Assembly: GCF_004363655.1 (NCBI RefSeq)
Contig: NZ_SNZH01000005.1
Coordinates: forward strand, 310,750 to 374,749
Direction of reading: 5' to 3'
Length of the DNA stretch: 64,000 bases
Source of the DNA: Tahibacter aquaticus
Lineage (GTDB): Bacteria; Pseudomonadota; Gammaproteobacteria; Xanthomonadales; Rhodanobacteraceae
The translations under genes were made by a program, and so were the position numbers. Positions 26,281 to 35,476 of the stretch are shown here, one piece after another; position 1 is the stretch's first letter, and each line of letters begins with the position of its first letter. Below the pieces are notes generated by a model. It was given only the letters and a program-made list of their open reading frames with translations, had not been told where the DNA came from and did no database searches.

Positions 26281-26391
26281 AGGCCATGTTCCGTCCGCGG
26301 CACCAAGGACCGCTATCCGATTCTTGTTGTTGTCATCGCTCCTGCTGCAGCTGTCCGGCCGCACCGCTGACGCGGCATGGCCGGAAATTCG

Positions 26392-28725
26392 TTATGGGCT
26401 CATGGAAAACGGCCGGCTCGCCCGCGCCCTGCCCCATTCGCGGTTCGGTGTGGCCTGCATGACGAAACGCAGTTCGCCGCCGGCCAGGATCTGCGCATGC
26501 GCGATCACGCTGGTCTGCAGCGGCTTGCCGTCAAGCGTGACGCTGCCGATATAGCCATGGCCATCGTCCAGCCCTTCGGCGATGACGGTGAAGGTCTTGC
26601 CATTGGGCAGGTCCAGCGCGGCACGGCGCAGGAACGGCCGGCCGATCACGTATTCGTTGCTGGCGGGTGCGACCGGGTAGAAACCCAGCGCAGTGAACAC
26701 GTACCAGGCCGACATCTGGCCCAGGTCGTCGTTGCCGACCAGTCCTTGCGGCGTGGGCGCGTACTGGCTGCGCATGATCTGGCCCAGGCGCTCCTGGCTG
26801 CGCCAGGGCTGGCCGGCGTAGACATACAGGTAGGCGACATGGTGGCTGGGCTCGTTGCCGTGGGCATACCAGCCGATGAGACCGGTGATGTCTTCCATAT
26901 GGGCAAACAGTTTCGGATCGACCTTGGCTTCGAAGACCTGGTCGATACGCTGCACGAAGTTGCTGTCGCCGCCGTGCGACCGGATCAGGCCAGCCACGTC
27001 CTGCGGCACATACCAGGAATATTGCCAGGCATTGCCTTCGGTGTAGTCGGTACCGTAACCGCTGGCGCTGGGATCGAACGGTTCGCGGAAGCTGCCGTCG
27101 CTGTTGCGCGCGCGCATGAAGCCGGTCTTCTTGTCGAAGGCATGGCGCCAGTTGCCGGCACGCTGCTCGAAGGTCTTTGCAACGTCCTTGCGCCCCATCG
27201 CTGCGGCGACGCGGGCGATGGTCCAGTCGTCGAAGGCGTATTCCAGCGTCTTGGAGGCGGCTTCACCGACCTGGTCGATGGGCACATAGCCAAGCTGTTT
27301 GTACTGGGCGATACCGCCGTAAGGGCCGTAGTCGGCGCTGGCGACCATGGCCTGCAGGGCTTCGTCGGCGGGATAGCCGCGGATGCCTTTCATGTATGCA
27401 TCGGCGATCACCGGCACGGCGTGATAGCCGATCATGCACCAGGTTTCCAGGCCGTGGAACGCCCATACCGGCAGTATGCCGTGGGCGCTGTGGCGCCGCG
27501 CCGCCAGCAGCGACTGCACGACATCGTTGGTGTATTGCTCGGGCCGGATCAGGGTCAGCAGCGGATGCTGCGCGCGGTAGGTATCCCAGAGTGAAAACGT
27601 GGACAAGTTGCGCCAGCCCTTGGCCTGGTGTACGGCGTTGTCCGGCCCGCGGTAGCGGCCGTCGCTGTCCATGAACAGGCTGGGTGCCTGCAAGGTGTGG
27701 TAGACCGCGGTAAAGAATGCCTTGCGCTGCGCCGCATCGGCCTCGACGCGGAAGACCCCCAGCGCGCGGCTCCAGGCGTCCTTGGCCTTGGCCGCGACGG
27801 TGTCGAAATCCCAGCCGGGCATTTCCGCTTCGAGATTGGCGACGGCGCCTTCCTCGCTGACCGGCGACAAGGCCACCTTGACGATGGCCTGTTCGGTGCC
27901 GGCCGGCAGGTCCAGCACGCCGACCAGGGCGCGGCCTTCGATGTTCACGCGCTGCTCTGGCTTGTCCGCTGCCGGTGGCGCAAAGCCTTTGTAATAAATA
28001 TCTTTTTCCGTGTTGTGCAATTGCTGGCCCACGACAGGCACCGATACGCGCAGTGCGAAGTACAGCTGCCGGCCCGGCGCCCAGCCGCGGGTTTCGCGCA
28101 TGCCGGTCAAGGTGCCGTCGGGGTGCAGGCGCAGGCGCGACCACAGCACCTTGCCCGGGTAGTCGTACATGCTGGTGCGCATATCGATCAGCAGGTGCGC
28201 CGGCTTGTCCTTGGAAAAGCGATAGCGGTGCACGCCGATGCGCTCGCCCGCGGTGAGTTCGGCACGGATGCCGTAGTCGCTCAGGCCTACCGCGTAATAG
28301 CCGGGCCTGGCCTGTTCGTCGGCATGCGAGAAGCGCGAGCGATAGCCGCTGCCGGGCTGGCTGCTGTCGCCAGGTTCGAGCCTGACCGCGCCGGCGATGG
28401 GCATCACCAGCACATCGCCCAGGTCGGAATGGCCGGTACCGGAAAAATGCGTATGCGAAAAACCAACGATGCTGTCGTCGTCGTAGCGATAGCCGGCGGC
28501 CCAGCCATAGGCCTGCTTGCGCTCGCGGATCTGCGTGTCCGGGCTCAGCTGCACCATGCCGAACGGCACCACGGCGCCGGGAAAGGTATGGCCTTCGCCA
28601 CCGGTGCCGATAAACGGATCGACCGCCGCATACGCCAGCTCGCCGGCATCGTCGGCCTGGGCGGTGGGCAGCACGCAGGCCGCCGTACAGAGCAGGCCTA
28701 GGGCGGTGCGGGCAAGCAGCGACAT
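26392..28725 (-). CDS. GH92 exo-alpha-mannosidase, secreted
   Basis: 777 residues with a signal peptide (LLARTALGLLCTAACVLPTAQA). GH92 landmarks are clear: VDPFIGTGGEGHTFPGAV, HTHFSGTGHSDLGD, the LETWCMIGYHAVPV segment, and YVGNDD-like GNDDLGQMSAWYVFTALGFYP with the conserved Asp pair. GH92 enzymes are calcium-dependent inverting alpha-1,2/1,3-mannosidases that trim N-glycans or mannans outside the cytoplasm. Start 28725 follows a LacI-type operator by 16 bp. It faces a divergent operon for permease, kinase and epimerase, so released mannose is probably the substrate of that operon. Confidence 0.93.
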   Translation of the reverse strand: MSLLARTALGLLCTAACVLPTAQADDAGELAYAAVDPFIGTGGEGHTFPGAVVPFGMVQLSPDTQIRERKQAYGWAAGYRYDDDSIVGFSHTHFSGTGHSDLGDVLVMPIAGAVRLEPGDSSQPGSGYRSRFSHADEQARPGYYAVGLSDYGIRAELTAGERIGVHRYRFSKDKPAHLLIDMRTSMYDYPGKVLWSRLRLHPDGTLTGMRETRGWAPGRQLYFALRVSVPVVGQQLHNTEKDIYYKGFAPPAADKPEQRVNIEGRALVGVLDLPAGTEQAIVKVALSPVSEEGAVANLEAEMPGWDFDTVAAKAKDAWSRALGVFRVEADAAQRKAFFTAVYHTLQAPSLFMDSDGRYRGPDNAVHQAKGWRNLSTFSLWDTYRAQHPLLTLIRPEQYTNDVVQSLLAARRHSAHGILPVWAFHGLETWCMIGYHAVPVIADAYMKGIRGYPADEALQAMVASADYGPYGGIAQYKQLGYVPIDQVGEAASKTLEYAFDDWTIARVAAAMGRKDVAKTFEQRAGNWRHAFDKKTGFMRARNSDGSFREPFDPSASGYGTDYTEGNAWQYSWYVPQDVAGLIRSHGGDSNFVQRIDQVFEAKVDPKLFAHMEDITGLIGWYAHGNEPSHHVAYLYVYAGQPWRSQERLGQIMRSQYAPTPQGLVGNDDLGQMSAWYVFTALGFYPVAPASNEYVIGRPFLRRAALDLPNGKTFTVIAEGLDDGHGYIGSVTLDGKPLQTSVIAHAQILAGGELRFVMQATPNREWGRARASRPFSMSP

Positions 28726-28740
28726 GGGTATTCCCGTGAA

Positions 28741-28756
28741 TTTGGATCGGTCTAAA
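28741..28756. promoter_or_regulatory. LacI-type operator, GH92 side
   Basis: TTTGGATCGGTCTAAA has the CG-centred near-palindrome of LacI-family sites and resembles the perfect site at 28842-28855. It lies 16 bp upstream of the GH92 start. Confidence 0.65.
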
Positions 28757-28841
28757 TCGAAACCTAGCATGATCGATACCGACCTGGCTTGCTGCACTGC
28801 AGAATGTGCCGGACGGTGGGCGCAGGCACACTGGCCACAAC

Positions 28842-28855
28842 TTAGATCGATCTAA
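28842..28855. promoter_or_regulatory. LacI-type operator, regulator side
   Basis: TTAGATCGATCTAA is a perfect 14-bp palindrome with a CG centre, only 4 bp before the LacI ATG. It occupies the place where a ribosome site would be, so this transcript may be leaderless or translation weak. Confidence 0.75.
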
Positions 28856-28859
28856 ATTC

Positions 28860-29933
28860 ATGCCAGGTTCCCGCCGCCGCCAGGTCACGCTCAGCGATAT
28901 TGCCGCCAGCTGTGGCGTTTCCCGTGCCACTGTCTCGCTGGTGCTGCGGCAAAGCCCGCTGGTGAACGCGCAGACCCGCTCCCGGGTCGAGGCCGAATTC
29001 AAGCGCGTCGGCTACGTCTACAACCGCGCCGCGGCCAGCCTGCGCACGCGCCGCTCCAGCAGCGTCGCCCTGGTCGTCAACGATCTGTCCAATCCGTTCT
29101 TTGCCGAATTCGCCGCCGGTGTCGACGAAGCGCTGGCCGGCGCCGGCTACGTCACCCTGCTCGGCAGCACCGGCGAATCGGCCGAGCGCCAGCAGGCCGT
29201 GCTGCTGTCGCTGATGGAACACGACCCGGCCGGGGTGATCCTGTCGCCGGCCGAAGGCAGCGATACCTTGCGCGTACGCCAGGCCATAGGCATGCGCGCA
29301 CCAGTACTGGTGTTCAACCGCGAACTGCGCGACAGCGGCTGGGACCAGCTGAGCCTGGACAATGCCGACGGCGCACACCAGGCGACGCAGCATTTGCTGC
29401 AATGGGGACATCGCCGCATCGCCTTCTTCGGCGGCCATGCAGGTTCCAGCTCCTGCCGCCAGCGCCGCGAAGGCTATGCCCAGGCGCTGCAGGGCGCCGG
29501 TATCGAGATCGAGCCGCAATGGCTGGTGGAAACTGCACCGACCCGGCTGGAAGCCGCCGCCCAGGCCGGCGCGCTGTTCGCTCGCGAGCGCGCGCCGACC
29601 GCAGCGGTCTGCTACAACGACGCGGTCGCGCTGGGCCTGATGCTCGGCTTGCAGGCCCGCGGCCGCGTACCCGGCGCGGATTTCGCCGTGACCGGCTTCG
29701 ACGACATTCCCGAAGCCGCACTCAGTGTGCCGCCACTCACCACGCTCGCCGCCGATCCGCGCGCGCGCGGCCGCCAGGCAGCGCAACTGGTATTGGCACG
29801 CATCGGCGGCAATGCCGGCAGCGAAAACGCCGCAACGCAACTGCAGGAAAGCCTGGCCGCGGCGCCGGCGCATACCGTCGTTCCCGTCCGCCTGATCGTG
29901 CGCGCCAGTACCTGCGCGCCGGCCCGGCCTTGA
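28860..29933 (+). CDS. LacI-family regulator of the mannoside locus
   Basis: 357 residues. N-terminal LacI headpiece VTLSDIAASCGVSRATVSLVL, then a sugar-binding-protein-like domain (SSVALVVNDLSNPFFAEF, AVCYNDAVALGLMLGL, VTGFDDIPEAALSVPPLTTL). It likely represses GH92 and its own operon through the two operators and releases on mannose, fructose or a mannoside. The permease starts 31 nt downstream. Confidence 0.9.
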   Translation: MPGSRRRQVTLSDIAASCGVSRATVSLVLRQSPLVNAQTRSRVEAEFKRVGYVYNRAAASLRTRRSSSVALVVNDLSNPFFAEFAAGVDEALAGAGYVTLLGSTGESAERQQAVLLSLMEHDPAGVILSPAEGSDTLRVRQAIGMRAPVLVFNRELRDSGWDQLSLDNADGAHQATQHLLQWGHRRIAFFGGHAGSSSCRQRREGYAQALQGAGIEIEPQWLVETAPTRLEAAAQAGALFARERAPTAAVCYNDAVALGLMLGLQARGRVPGADFAVTGFDDIPEAALSVPPLTTLAADPRARGRQAAQLVLARIGGNAGSENAATQLQESLAAAPAHTVVPVRLIVRASTCAPARP

Positions 29934-29964
29934 AGCCCGTTCGCCTTATGCCGAGGTTGCCTGG

Positions 29965-31239
29965 ATGAACACTGCCGCCAGTGCGTCAAACCGCATTGCC
30001 CTGATCGTCACCACGACGATCTTTTTCCTGTGGGGTTTCCTGACCAGCCTCAATGACGTGCTGATTCCGCATCTGAAGGCCGTGTTCGACCTGAACTACG
30101 CCCGCAGCATGCTGATCCAGTTCACCTTCTTCGGTGCGTATTTCGTCATGTCGCTGCCGGCCGGGCGCGTGGTCGCGCGGCTGGGCTACAAGCACAGCAT
30201 GGTCTGCGGCCTGCTCGTCGCCGGCCTGGGCGCGCTGGCCTTCCTGCCTGCGGCGCAGTGGCAGTCCTACGGCCTGTTTCTTGCCGCACTGTTCGTGCTG
30301 GCCAGCGGCATCACCCTGCTGCAGGTGTCGGCCAACCCTTACGTCAGCCTGCTCGGCGACGAAGCGCAGTCGTCCAGCCGGCTGACCCTGGCCCAGGCGC
30401 TCAATTCGCTGGGCCATACCATAGGCCCGGCCATCGGCGGCCTGCTGATTCTGTCGGTTGCCGTGCTGGGCGCCGAGGCGCTGGCCGCGCTGTCGCCGGA
30501 GCAGCTGCAGCACTACCGCGCGGCCGAGGCGCAGGCGGTGCAGCTACCTTATCTGGGCCTGGCCCTGCTGCTGTTTGCGCTTTCGTTCTTTGTATACCTG
30601 TTCCGTCTGCCGCACCTGGCCGAGGCCACCGACGCGGGTGCGGCTACGCAAGGCAGCTTCGGAGACGCCTTGCAGCATTCCTCGCTGCGCTATGCGGTGA
30701 TCGGCATCTTCGTCTATGTCGGCGCCGAGGTCGCCATCGGCAGCCTGCTGATCAACTACCTGGCCCATCCGGCCATCGTCGGCATCAGCGAGACCAGTGC
30801 GGCGATCTACCTGTCGTACTACTGGGGCGGCGCCATGATCGGTCGCTTCGTCGGCTCGGTGCTGCTGCGCTTCATCGCAGCACCACGTCTGCTCAGCCTG
30901 TTCGCGGCGCTGGCGTTCACGCTGCTGGCGCTGAGCATGGCCAGCCACGGCAACCTGGCGCTGTGGAGCATGGTGGCGATCGGCCTGTTCAACTCGGTCA
31001 TGTTCCCGACCTTGTTCACGCTTGGCATCAAGGGGTTGGGGCCGCTGACGGCGCGCGGCTCCAGCCTGCTGATCATGGCCATCGTCGGCGGCGCGGTGAT
31101 TCCCCTGCTGCAGGGCCTGCTGGCCGATCGCATCGGCCTGCAGCTATCGTTCGTGCTGCCGCTGGCCTGCTATGTCTATATCGTCTGGTACGGCTGGCGC
31201 GATGCACGCGCCGGTGCCGGCACGGTAGCCGCCGCATGA
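29965..31239 (+). CDS. FucP-type MFS sugar permease
   Basis: 424 residues, 12 predicted membrane helices. LIVTTTIFFLWGFLTSLNDVLIP and the helix FGAYFVMSLPAGRVVARLGYKHS are the FucP/GluP/NagP signature of proton-sugar symporters. In this operon mannose is the likely substrate. The stop overlaps the kinase start (ATGA). Confidence 0.9.
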   Translation: MNTAASASNRIALIVTTTIFFLWGFLTSLNDVLIPHLKAVFDLNYARSMLIQFTFFGAYFVMSLPAGRVVARLGYKHSMVCGLLVAGLGALAFLPAAQWQSYGLFLAALFVLASGITLLQVSANPYVSLLGDEAQSSSRLTLAQALNSLGHTIGPAIGGLLILSVAVLGAEALAALSPEQLQHYRAAEAQAVQLPYLGLALLLFALSFFVYLFRLPHLAEATDAGAATQGSFGDALQHSSLRYAVIGIFVYVGAEVAIGSLLINYLAHPAIVGISETSAAIYLSYYWGGAMIGRFVGSVLLRFIAAPRLLSLFAALAFTLLALSMASHGNLALWSMVAIGLFNSVMFPTLFTLGIKGLGPLTARGSSLLIMAIVGGAVIPLLQGLLADRIGLQLSFVLPLACYVYIVWYGWRDARAGAGTVAAA

Positions 31240-32216
31240 AGCGCATTGTCTGTTTCGGCGAAGCGCTGATCGATTTCCTGGCCCAGGCGCCGGCATCGCC
31301 GGCGGCGCCGCGTGCGTTCCTGCAGTTTGCCGGCGGTGCGCCGGCCAATGTCGCGGTGGCAGCGGCACGGCTGGGCGCGACGGTGGATTTCGTCGGCATG
31401 CTCGGCGCCGACATGTTCGGCGATTTCCTGCTCGCCAGCCTGGACCAGGCCGGCGTCGGCACAGGCTACGTCAAGCGCACCGCGGCGGCGAACACCGCCC
31501 TGGCCTTCGTCGCGCTGGACGCCCAGGGCGAACGCAGTTTCAGCTTCTACCGCCCGCCGGCTGCCGACCTGCTGTTCCGTGCACAACATTTCCACGATGC
31601 CTGTTTTACCGATGCAGGCATTCTGCATCTGTGTTCCAACAGCCTTACCGACGGCGCGCTCGCCGCCGTCACGCTGGAAGCGATAGAACGTGCCCAGGCC
31701 GCCGGCGCGCTGGTCAGTTTCGACATGAACCTGCGCCCGTCGCTCTGGCCAGCCGAGGTCGATCCGCTGGCGCGCCTGTGGCGCGTGTTGGAGCAGGCCG
31801 ACCTGGTCAAGCTCGCCCGCAACGAGCTGGACTACCTGGCCAGCGCAGCGGGCAGCGAAGCGGCAGTGATCGAACGCCTGTGGCAAGGCCGTACGCGCTG
31901 GCTGATCGTGACCGATGGCGCAAGGCGCCTGCACTGGCATACGCGCACGCGCCGCGGCGGCATGGACGGTTTTGCGGTACAGGCTGTGGATACCACCGCC
32001 GCCGGCGATGCCTTCGTCGGCGGCCTGCTGGCCTGGCTGGCATTGCGCGATATCGCCACCGCCGAGTTCGATGCCTTCCTGCGCACGGCGACGACCATGG
32101 ACCAGGCCCTGCGCCAGGCCGCCGCCGCCGGTGCCTTTGCAGTGACCCGGCCCGGCGCCTTCGCCGCCATGCCGGCACCGGCCGATATCGCCCCTTTCCT
32201 GGAGATTTCCGCGTGA
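31236..32216 (+). CDS. PfkB-family sugar kinase, probably fructokinase
   Basis: 326 residues. Start motif IVCFGEALIDFLA, the substrate Gly-Gly region FAGGAPANVAVAAARLG, and the C-terminal DTTAAGDAFVGG with the catalytic Asp. PfkB fructokinases phosphorylate fructose at C6. With the epimerase encoded next, the flow mannose to fructose to fructose-6-phosphate is the simplest reading. Start overlaps the permease stop by four bases; its stop overlaps the epimerase GTG start. Confidence 0.88.
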   Translation: MKRIVCFGEALIDFLAQAPASPAAPRAFLQFAGGAPANVAVAAARLGATVDFVGMLGADMFGDFLLASLDQAGVGTGYVKRTAAANTALAFVALDAQGERSFSFYRPPAADLLFRAQHFHDACFTDAGILHLCSNSLTDGALAAVTLEAIERAQAAGALVSFDMNLRPSLWPAEVDPLARLWRVLEQADLVKLARNELDYLASAAGSEAAVIERLWQGRTRWLIVTDGARRLHWHTRTRRGGMDGFAVQAVDTTAAGDAFVGGLLAWLALRDIATAEFDAFLRTATTMDQALRQAAAAGAFAVTRPGAFAAMPAPADIAPFLEISA

Positions 32217-33403
32217 ATGCCCTGCCCGACTTCCGCAGTGTCGAATTCCTGCGCCGGCATATCGCCGACACAATGGCGTTCTACCAGGCGCATGCACTCG
32301 ATCCGCAGGGTGGATTTTTCCATTATTTCCGCGATGACGGCAGCGTCTACGAACGCAGTCATCGCCATCTTGTCAGCAGCACGCGCTTTGTCTTCAACTA
32401 CGCCATGGCCGCGCGGGAATTCGGCAATGCCGACTATCTGGCCGCCGCACGTCATGGCCTGGCCTATCTGCGCGAAGTACACCGCGATGCACACGGCGGC
32501 GGTTATGCCTGGACGATCCGCGACGGCCAGCCCGAAGACCGCAGCAACCATACCTACGGCCTGGCCTTCGTCGTGCTGGCCTATGCGCGGGCGCTGCAGG
32601 CCGGCATCGCCGAAGCGGCGGACTGGCTGCGGGAAACCTGGGACCTGCTCGAAGCGCGCTGCTGGGATGCGCACTACGGCCTGTACCGCGACGAAGCCGA
32701 TGAACAATGGAATTTTTCCGCCTACCGCGGCCAGAACGCCAACATGCATGCCTGCGAAGCGCTGCTGGCGGCCTACGAAGCGACACAGGATGAGCGCTAT
32801 CTGCAACGCGCCCTGCAGCTGGCCGACAACCTGACGCGGCGCCAGGCCGCGCTGGCCGGCGGGCTGGTATGGGAACACTACACGGCAGACTGGCAGGTGG
32901 ACTGGGACTATCACCGCGACAATCCCAAGCACCTGTTCCGCCCCTGGGGCTTCCAGCCCGGCCACCAGACAGAGTGGAGCAAACTGCTGCTGATTCTCGA
33001 CAAGCACTGGCGCGAACGCGGCCAGCCGCAGGAATGGCTGGTACCCGTGGCGCAGCAATTGTTCGACCGCGCCATGCAGCACGCCTGGGACGACGAAAAC
33101 GGCGGCCTGTGCTACGGGTTCGCGCCCGATGGCAGCGTCTGCGACGACGACAAGTATTTCTGGGTACAGGCCGAATCCATCGCCACCGCCGCGCGCCTGG
33201 CGCGAGCCACCGGCGAGGAGAAATACTGGGGCTGGTACCACAAGCTATGGGCCTATGCCTGGACGCATTTCGTCGATCACGAACACGGCGCCTGGTACCG
33301 GATACTCGACCGGCAGAATCGCAAATACGACGATCAGAAAAGCCCTGCCGGCAAGACCGATTACCACACCATGGGCGCGTGCTACGACGTGCTGCACGGG
33401 TAA
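32213..33403 (+). CDS. AGE-family isomerase/epimerase, probable mannose isomerase
   Basis: 396 residues from a GTG at 32213, supported by GGAG 9 nt upstream and GTGA overlap with the kinase stop. The (alpha/alpha)6-barrel motifs of N-acylglucosamine 2-epimerase-like enzymes are present: HLVSSTRFVFNYAMA, QNANMHACEALLAAYE, GFQPGHQTEWSKLLL and the late KTDYHTMGACYDV with the catalytic His residues. The family includes mannose isomerase (YihS-like), cellobiose 2-epimerase and GlcNAc 2-epimerase; the operon context favours mannose to fructose. Last gene of the operon. Confidence 0.87.
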   Translation: MNALPDFRSVEFLRRHIADTMAFYQAHALDPQGGFFHYFRDDGSVYERSHRHLVSSTRFVFNYAMAAREFGNADYLAAARHGLAYLREVHRDAHGGGYAWTIRDGQPEDRSNHTYGLAFVVLAYARALQAGIAEAADWLRETWDLLEARCWDAHYGLYRDEADEQWNFSAYRGQNANMHACEALLAAYEATQDERYLQRALQLADNLTRRQAALAGGLVWEHYTADWQVDWDYHRDNPKHLFRPWGFQPGHQTEWSKLLLILDKHWRERGQPQEWLVPVAQQLFDRAMQHAWDDENGGLCYGFAPDGSVCDDDKYFWVQAESIATAARLARATGEEKYWGWYHKLWAYAWTHFVDHEHGAWYRILDRQNRKYDDQKSPAGKTDYHTMGACYDVLHG

Positions 33404-33417
33404 ATCGAATGGAAAAT

Positions 33418-33597
33418 GTAGGTCGGGGCAAGCCGCAGAGGCACCCCGACATCGAGGCATGGCACTAACTCATAACGCGTGCCGGAGGAATGTTTCGCTT
33501 GGCGACTCGGCGGAAGCGAAGCATTCCTTCGGCACGGGCATTTGGATGGCGATCCACCGCGATGTTGGGGTGCGCCCGCGGGCTTACCCCAACCTAC
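33418..33597. repeat. 180-bp nested palindromic (foldback) element
   Basis: Outer arms 33418-33434 and 33581-33597 pair with two mismatches; middle arms GCACCCCGACATCG (33441-33454) and CGATGTTGGGGTGC (33559-33572) pair with one; inner arms 33479-33500 and 33513-33534 pair over 22 bp with few mismatches. The whole can fold into one long hairpin. A half-element with the same start occurs at 57276-57307. No transposase. It fills the 255-bp gap between the epimerase and EF-hand genes. Confidence 0.75.
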
Positions 33598-33658
33598 GTC
33601 CGTGCATCACGTCCCCGCATTGCGCTCATGCATCGCGGCGATTCCTTGCGTGCGCGCA

Positions 33659-33952
33659 TCAATGCATGCGCGACTTCTCGACGCCATCGCGATAGTCGTC
33701 CCACTCGCCACGGGAGACGTTGCCGTCGTTGTTCGTGTCGAGCTGGGCCAGGGTGATATTGAGCTGCGTCGTCGCAGCTGCAAATTCCTTCTTGTCCAGC
33801 TTGCCGTCGCCATCGCTGTCGATCTGGCTGTACGGCGGAACCGGCGCGTGGCTCTTGTCCAGCGGCGGCGATGCCGGCTGCTGTGCAAACGCCGGCACGG
33901 CGGACCAGAGGGTGACGAGAACGGCACCGAGCAACGGATAGTGCTTGGCCAT
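33659..33952 (-). CDS. Secreted EF-hand calcium-binding protein
   Basis: 97 residues. Signal peptide through about residue 23 (LLGAVLVTLWSAVPAFA). Two complete EF-hand loops: D45-S-D-G-D-G-K-L-D-K-K-E56 and D72-T-N-N-D-G-N-V-S-R-G-E83, each with the D at position 1 and E at position 12. It should bind two calcium ions in the periplasm. Role unknown. Confidence 0.88.
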   Translation of the reverse strand: MAKHYPLLGAVLVTLWSAVPAFAQQPASPPLDKSHAPVPPYSQIDSDGDGKLDKKEFAAATTQLNITLAQLDTNNDGNVSRGEWDDYRDGVEKSRMH

Positions 33953-34153
33953 GGTGTACTCCTTGAATGGCTATGCCAAAAGCGGCGCAGTCATTGCAGC
34001 AGGAGTCGTGCCGAGCGCAGCGCATGACCGTCGCGTCCGGCACAATGGCGCCAGTGCGTGTTTTCAGGCCTGCGCGGCCACTCATGCCGCGCAGCGATTT
34101 GAACGACAGGCGCAATGACTATTGCGGCTTGCACGAAAACCGCAACGCCTGGA

Positions 34154-35335
34154 TCAGCCCCAGACCTCGCCCATCACCCGCGCAAAATTGCCGCCGAGTA
34201 TCTTGCCGATGCGCGCATCCGAGTGACCGCGCGCGGACAGCATGCCGGCCAGCACTTCGAAGCGGTTGGCCAAGTTCAGGTCAGGGATGAAAAGGTACAG
34301 ATTTTCCGGGCGGCCCTTGTTGAAGATGCCGTCGTCCACCATTGCCTTGATGTATTCGATGTTGTCCTTTTCAAACTGCGGCGTGCGCTCGATAGGCGCC
34401 ACGCCCAGGTCGGTGCCGATGCCGACATGGTCTTCGCCGCAGACCTTGACCGCATGTTCGATATGCCGGATCACGTCGACCGCCATGGGCTGGGTATCGA
34501 CGCGCAGATACGGCCAGAAGATCATGCCGGCGACGCCGCCTTTGTCCGCCATGGCCTTGAGTTCCGCGTCGGAGGTATTGCGCGGCAGGTCAGCCAGCGC
34601 GCGGCAGCCGGTATGGCTGATCAGCATCGGCGCCCTGGCCGCCGCAATGCCCTCGGCGATGGTGCGCGGCGCGCCGTGCGCCAGGTCCAGCACGACCTTT
34701 TCCGCGTTGAGGCGCTCGACCACCGTGTGGCCGTAGTTGCTCAGCCCCGCATTGCCCGGCTCCGTGCAGCCGTCGCCGACGATATTGCGCCGGTTGTGGG
34801 TGAGCTGGATCACGCGCACGCCGAGTTCGCGGAACATCGGGATACGGTCGGCGTCCTCGCCCAGCGGCTCGGTGCCCTGGAAGCCCATGATCACGCCGCT
34901 GCGCTGCCTGCGTTCAGCGACCTTCAGATCGGCCGCGCTGCGCACGATGAACAGATGATCCGGGTGCTGCGCCGCGATCGTCTGCCATTTGGCGATTTCC
35001 TTCTTGGCCCGCTCGAATGCATCGTCGTTGAGCCAGAAGCGGCCCTGCGGCGCGACCGTAGTCAGCACGGCGCCCATGCCCGCGGCGCGCACGAGCTCAA
35101 GCTCCTTGGCCGTGGCCGCGGCGTCGTCCATGATGTAAGAAAAACCAAAACTGGAAGCGCCGTCGATGGCGAACGTGTCGCGATACGGCGGCCAAGGGCT
35201 GGTGGCCTTGCCTTGCGACGCCTTGCCCTGCGACGCCTTGCCGGTCGCTGTGCCGGCAACCAGTGCCGGCGATCCTGCTGCCGCATAAGCAGCCCCCAGC
35301 CCAGCCCCGATCAACCATTCGCGCCTGCTCAGCAT
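34154..35335 (-). CDS. Tat-exported M19 (renal dipeptidase-like) protein with degenerate zinc site
   Basis: 393 residues from ATG 35335 (GGAG upstream). The N-terminus LSRREWLIGAGLG is a twin-arginine signal; a short (G)KASQ repeat follows. The M19 fold is recognisable in GVRVIQLTHNRRN, LDLAHGAPRT, ISHTGCRAL and GIGTDLG. But the usual DGHND motif reads D58-G-A-S-S, the bridging Glu is Gln (GFQGT) and DHPRN reads DLPRN, so four of the five classic metal ligands are replaced. Dipeptidase activity is doubtful; it may be a non-zinc member, a binding protein or an enzyme with a changed site. Stands alone. Confidence 0.8.
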   Translation of the reverse strand: MLSRREWLIGAGLGAAYAAAGSPALVAGTATGKASQGKASQGKATSPWPPYRDTFAIDGASSFGFSYIMDDAAATAKELELVRAAGMGAVLTTVAPQGRFWLNDDAFERAKKEIAKWQTIAAQHPDHLFIVRSAADLKVAERRQRSGVIMGFQGTEPLGEDADRIPMFRELGVRVIQLTHNRRNIVGDGCTEPGNAGLSNYGHTVVERLNAEKVVLDLAHGAPRTIAEGIAAARAPMLISHTGCRALADLPRNTSDAELKAMADKGGVAGMIFWPYLRVDTQPMAVDVIRHIEHAVKVCGEDHVGIGTDLGVAPIERTPQFEKDNIEYIKAMVDDGIFNKGRPENLYLFIPDLNLANRFEVLAGMLSARGHSDARIGKILGGNFARVMGEVWG

Positions 35336-35476
35336 CGCCCGTCTCCGCCGTGGTGGTCGGGCGATTCTGCCGCAAGCGGACAAAAATACGAAGACCCCCG
35401 TAGTTTGTCGCGACTGCGACGACGGCCAGCGCACCAGGCCGCTGCATGCCGCGAAAATGCCGCTGGACTCCGGCGC

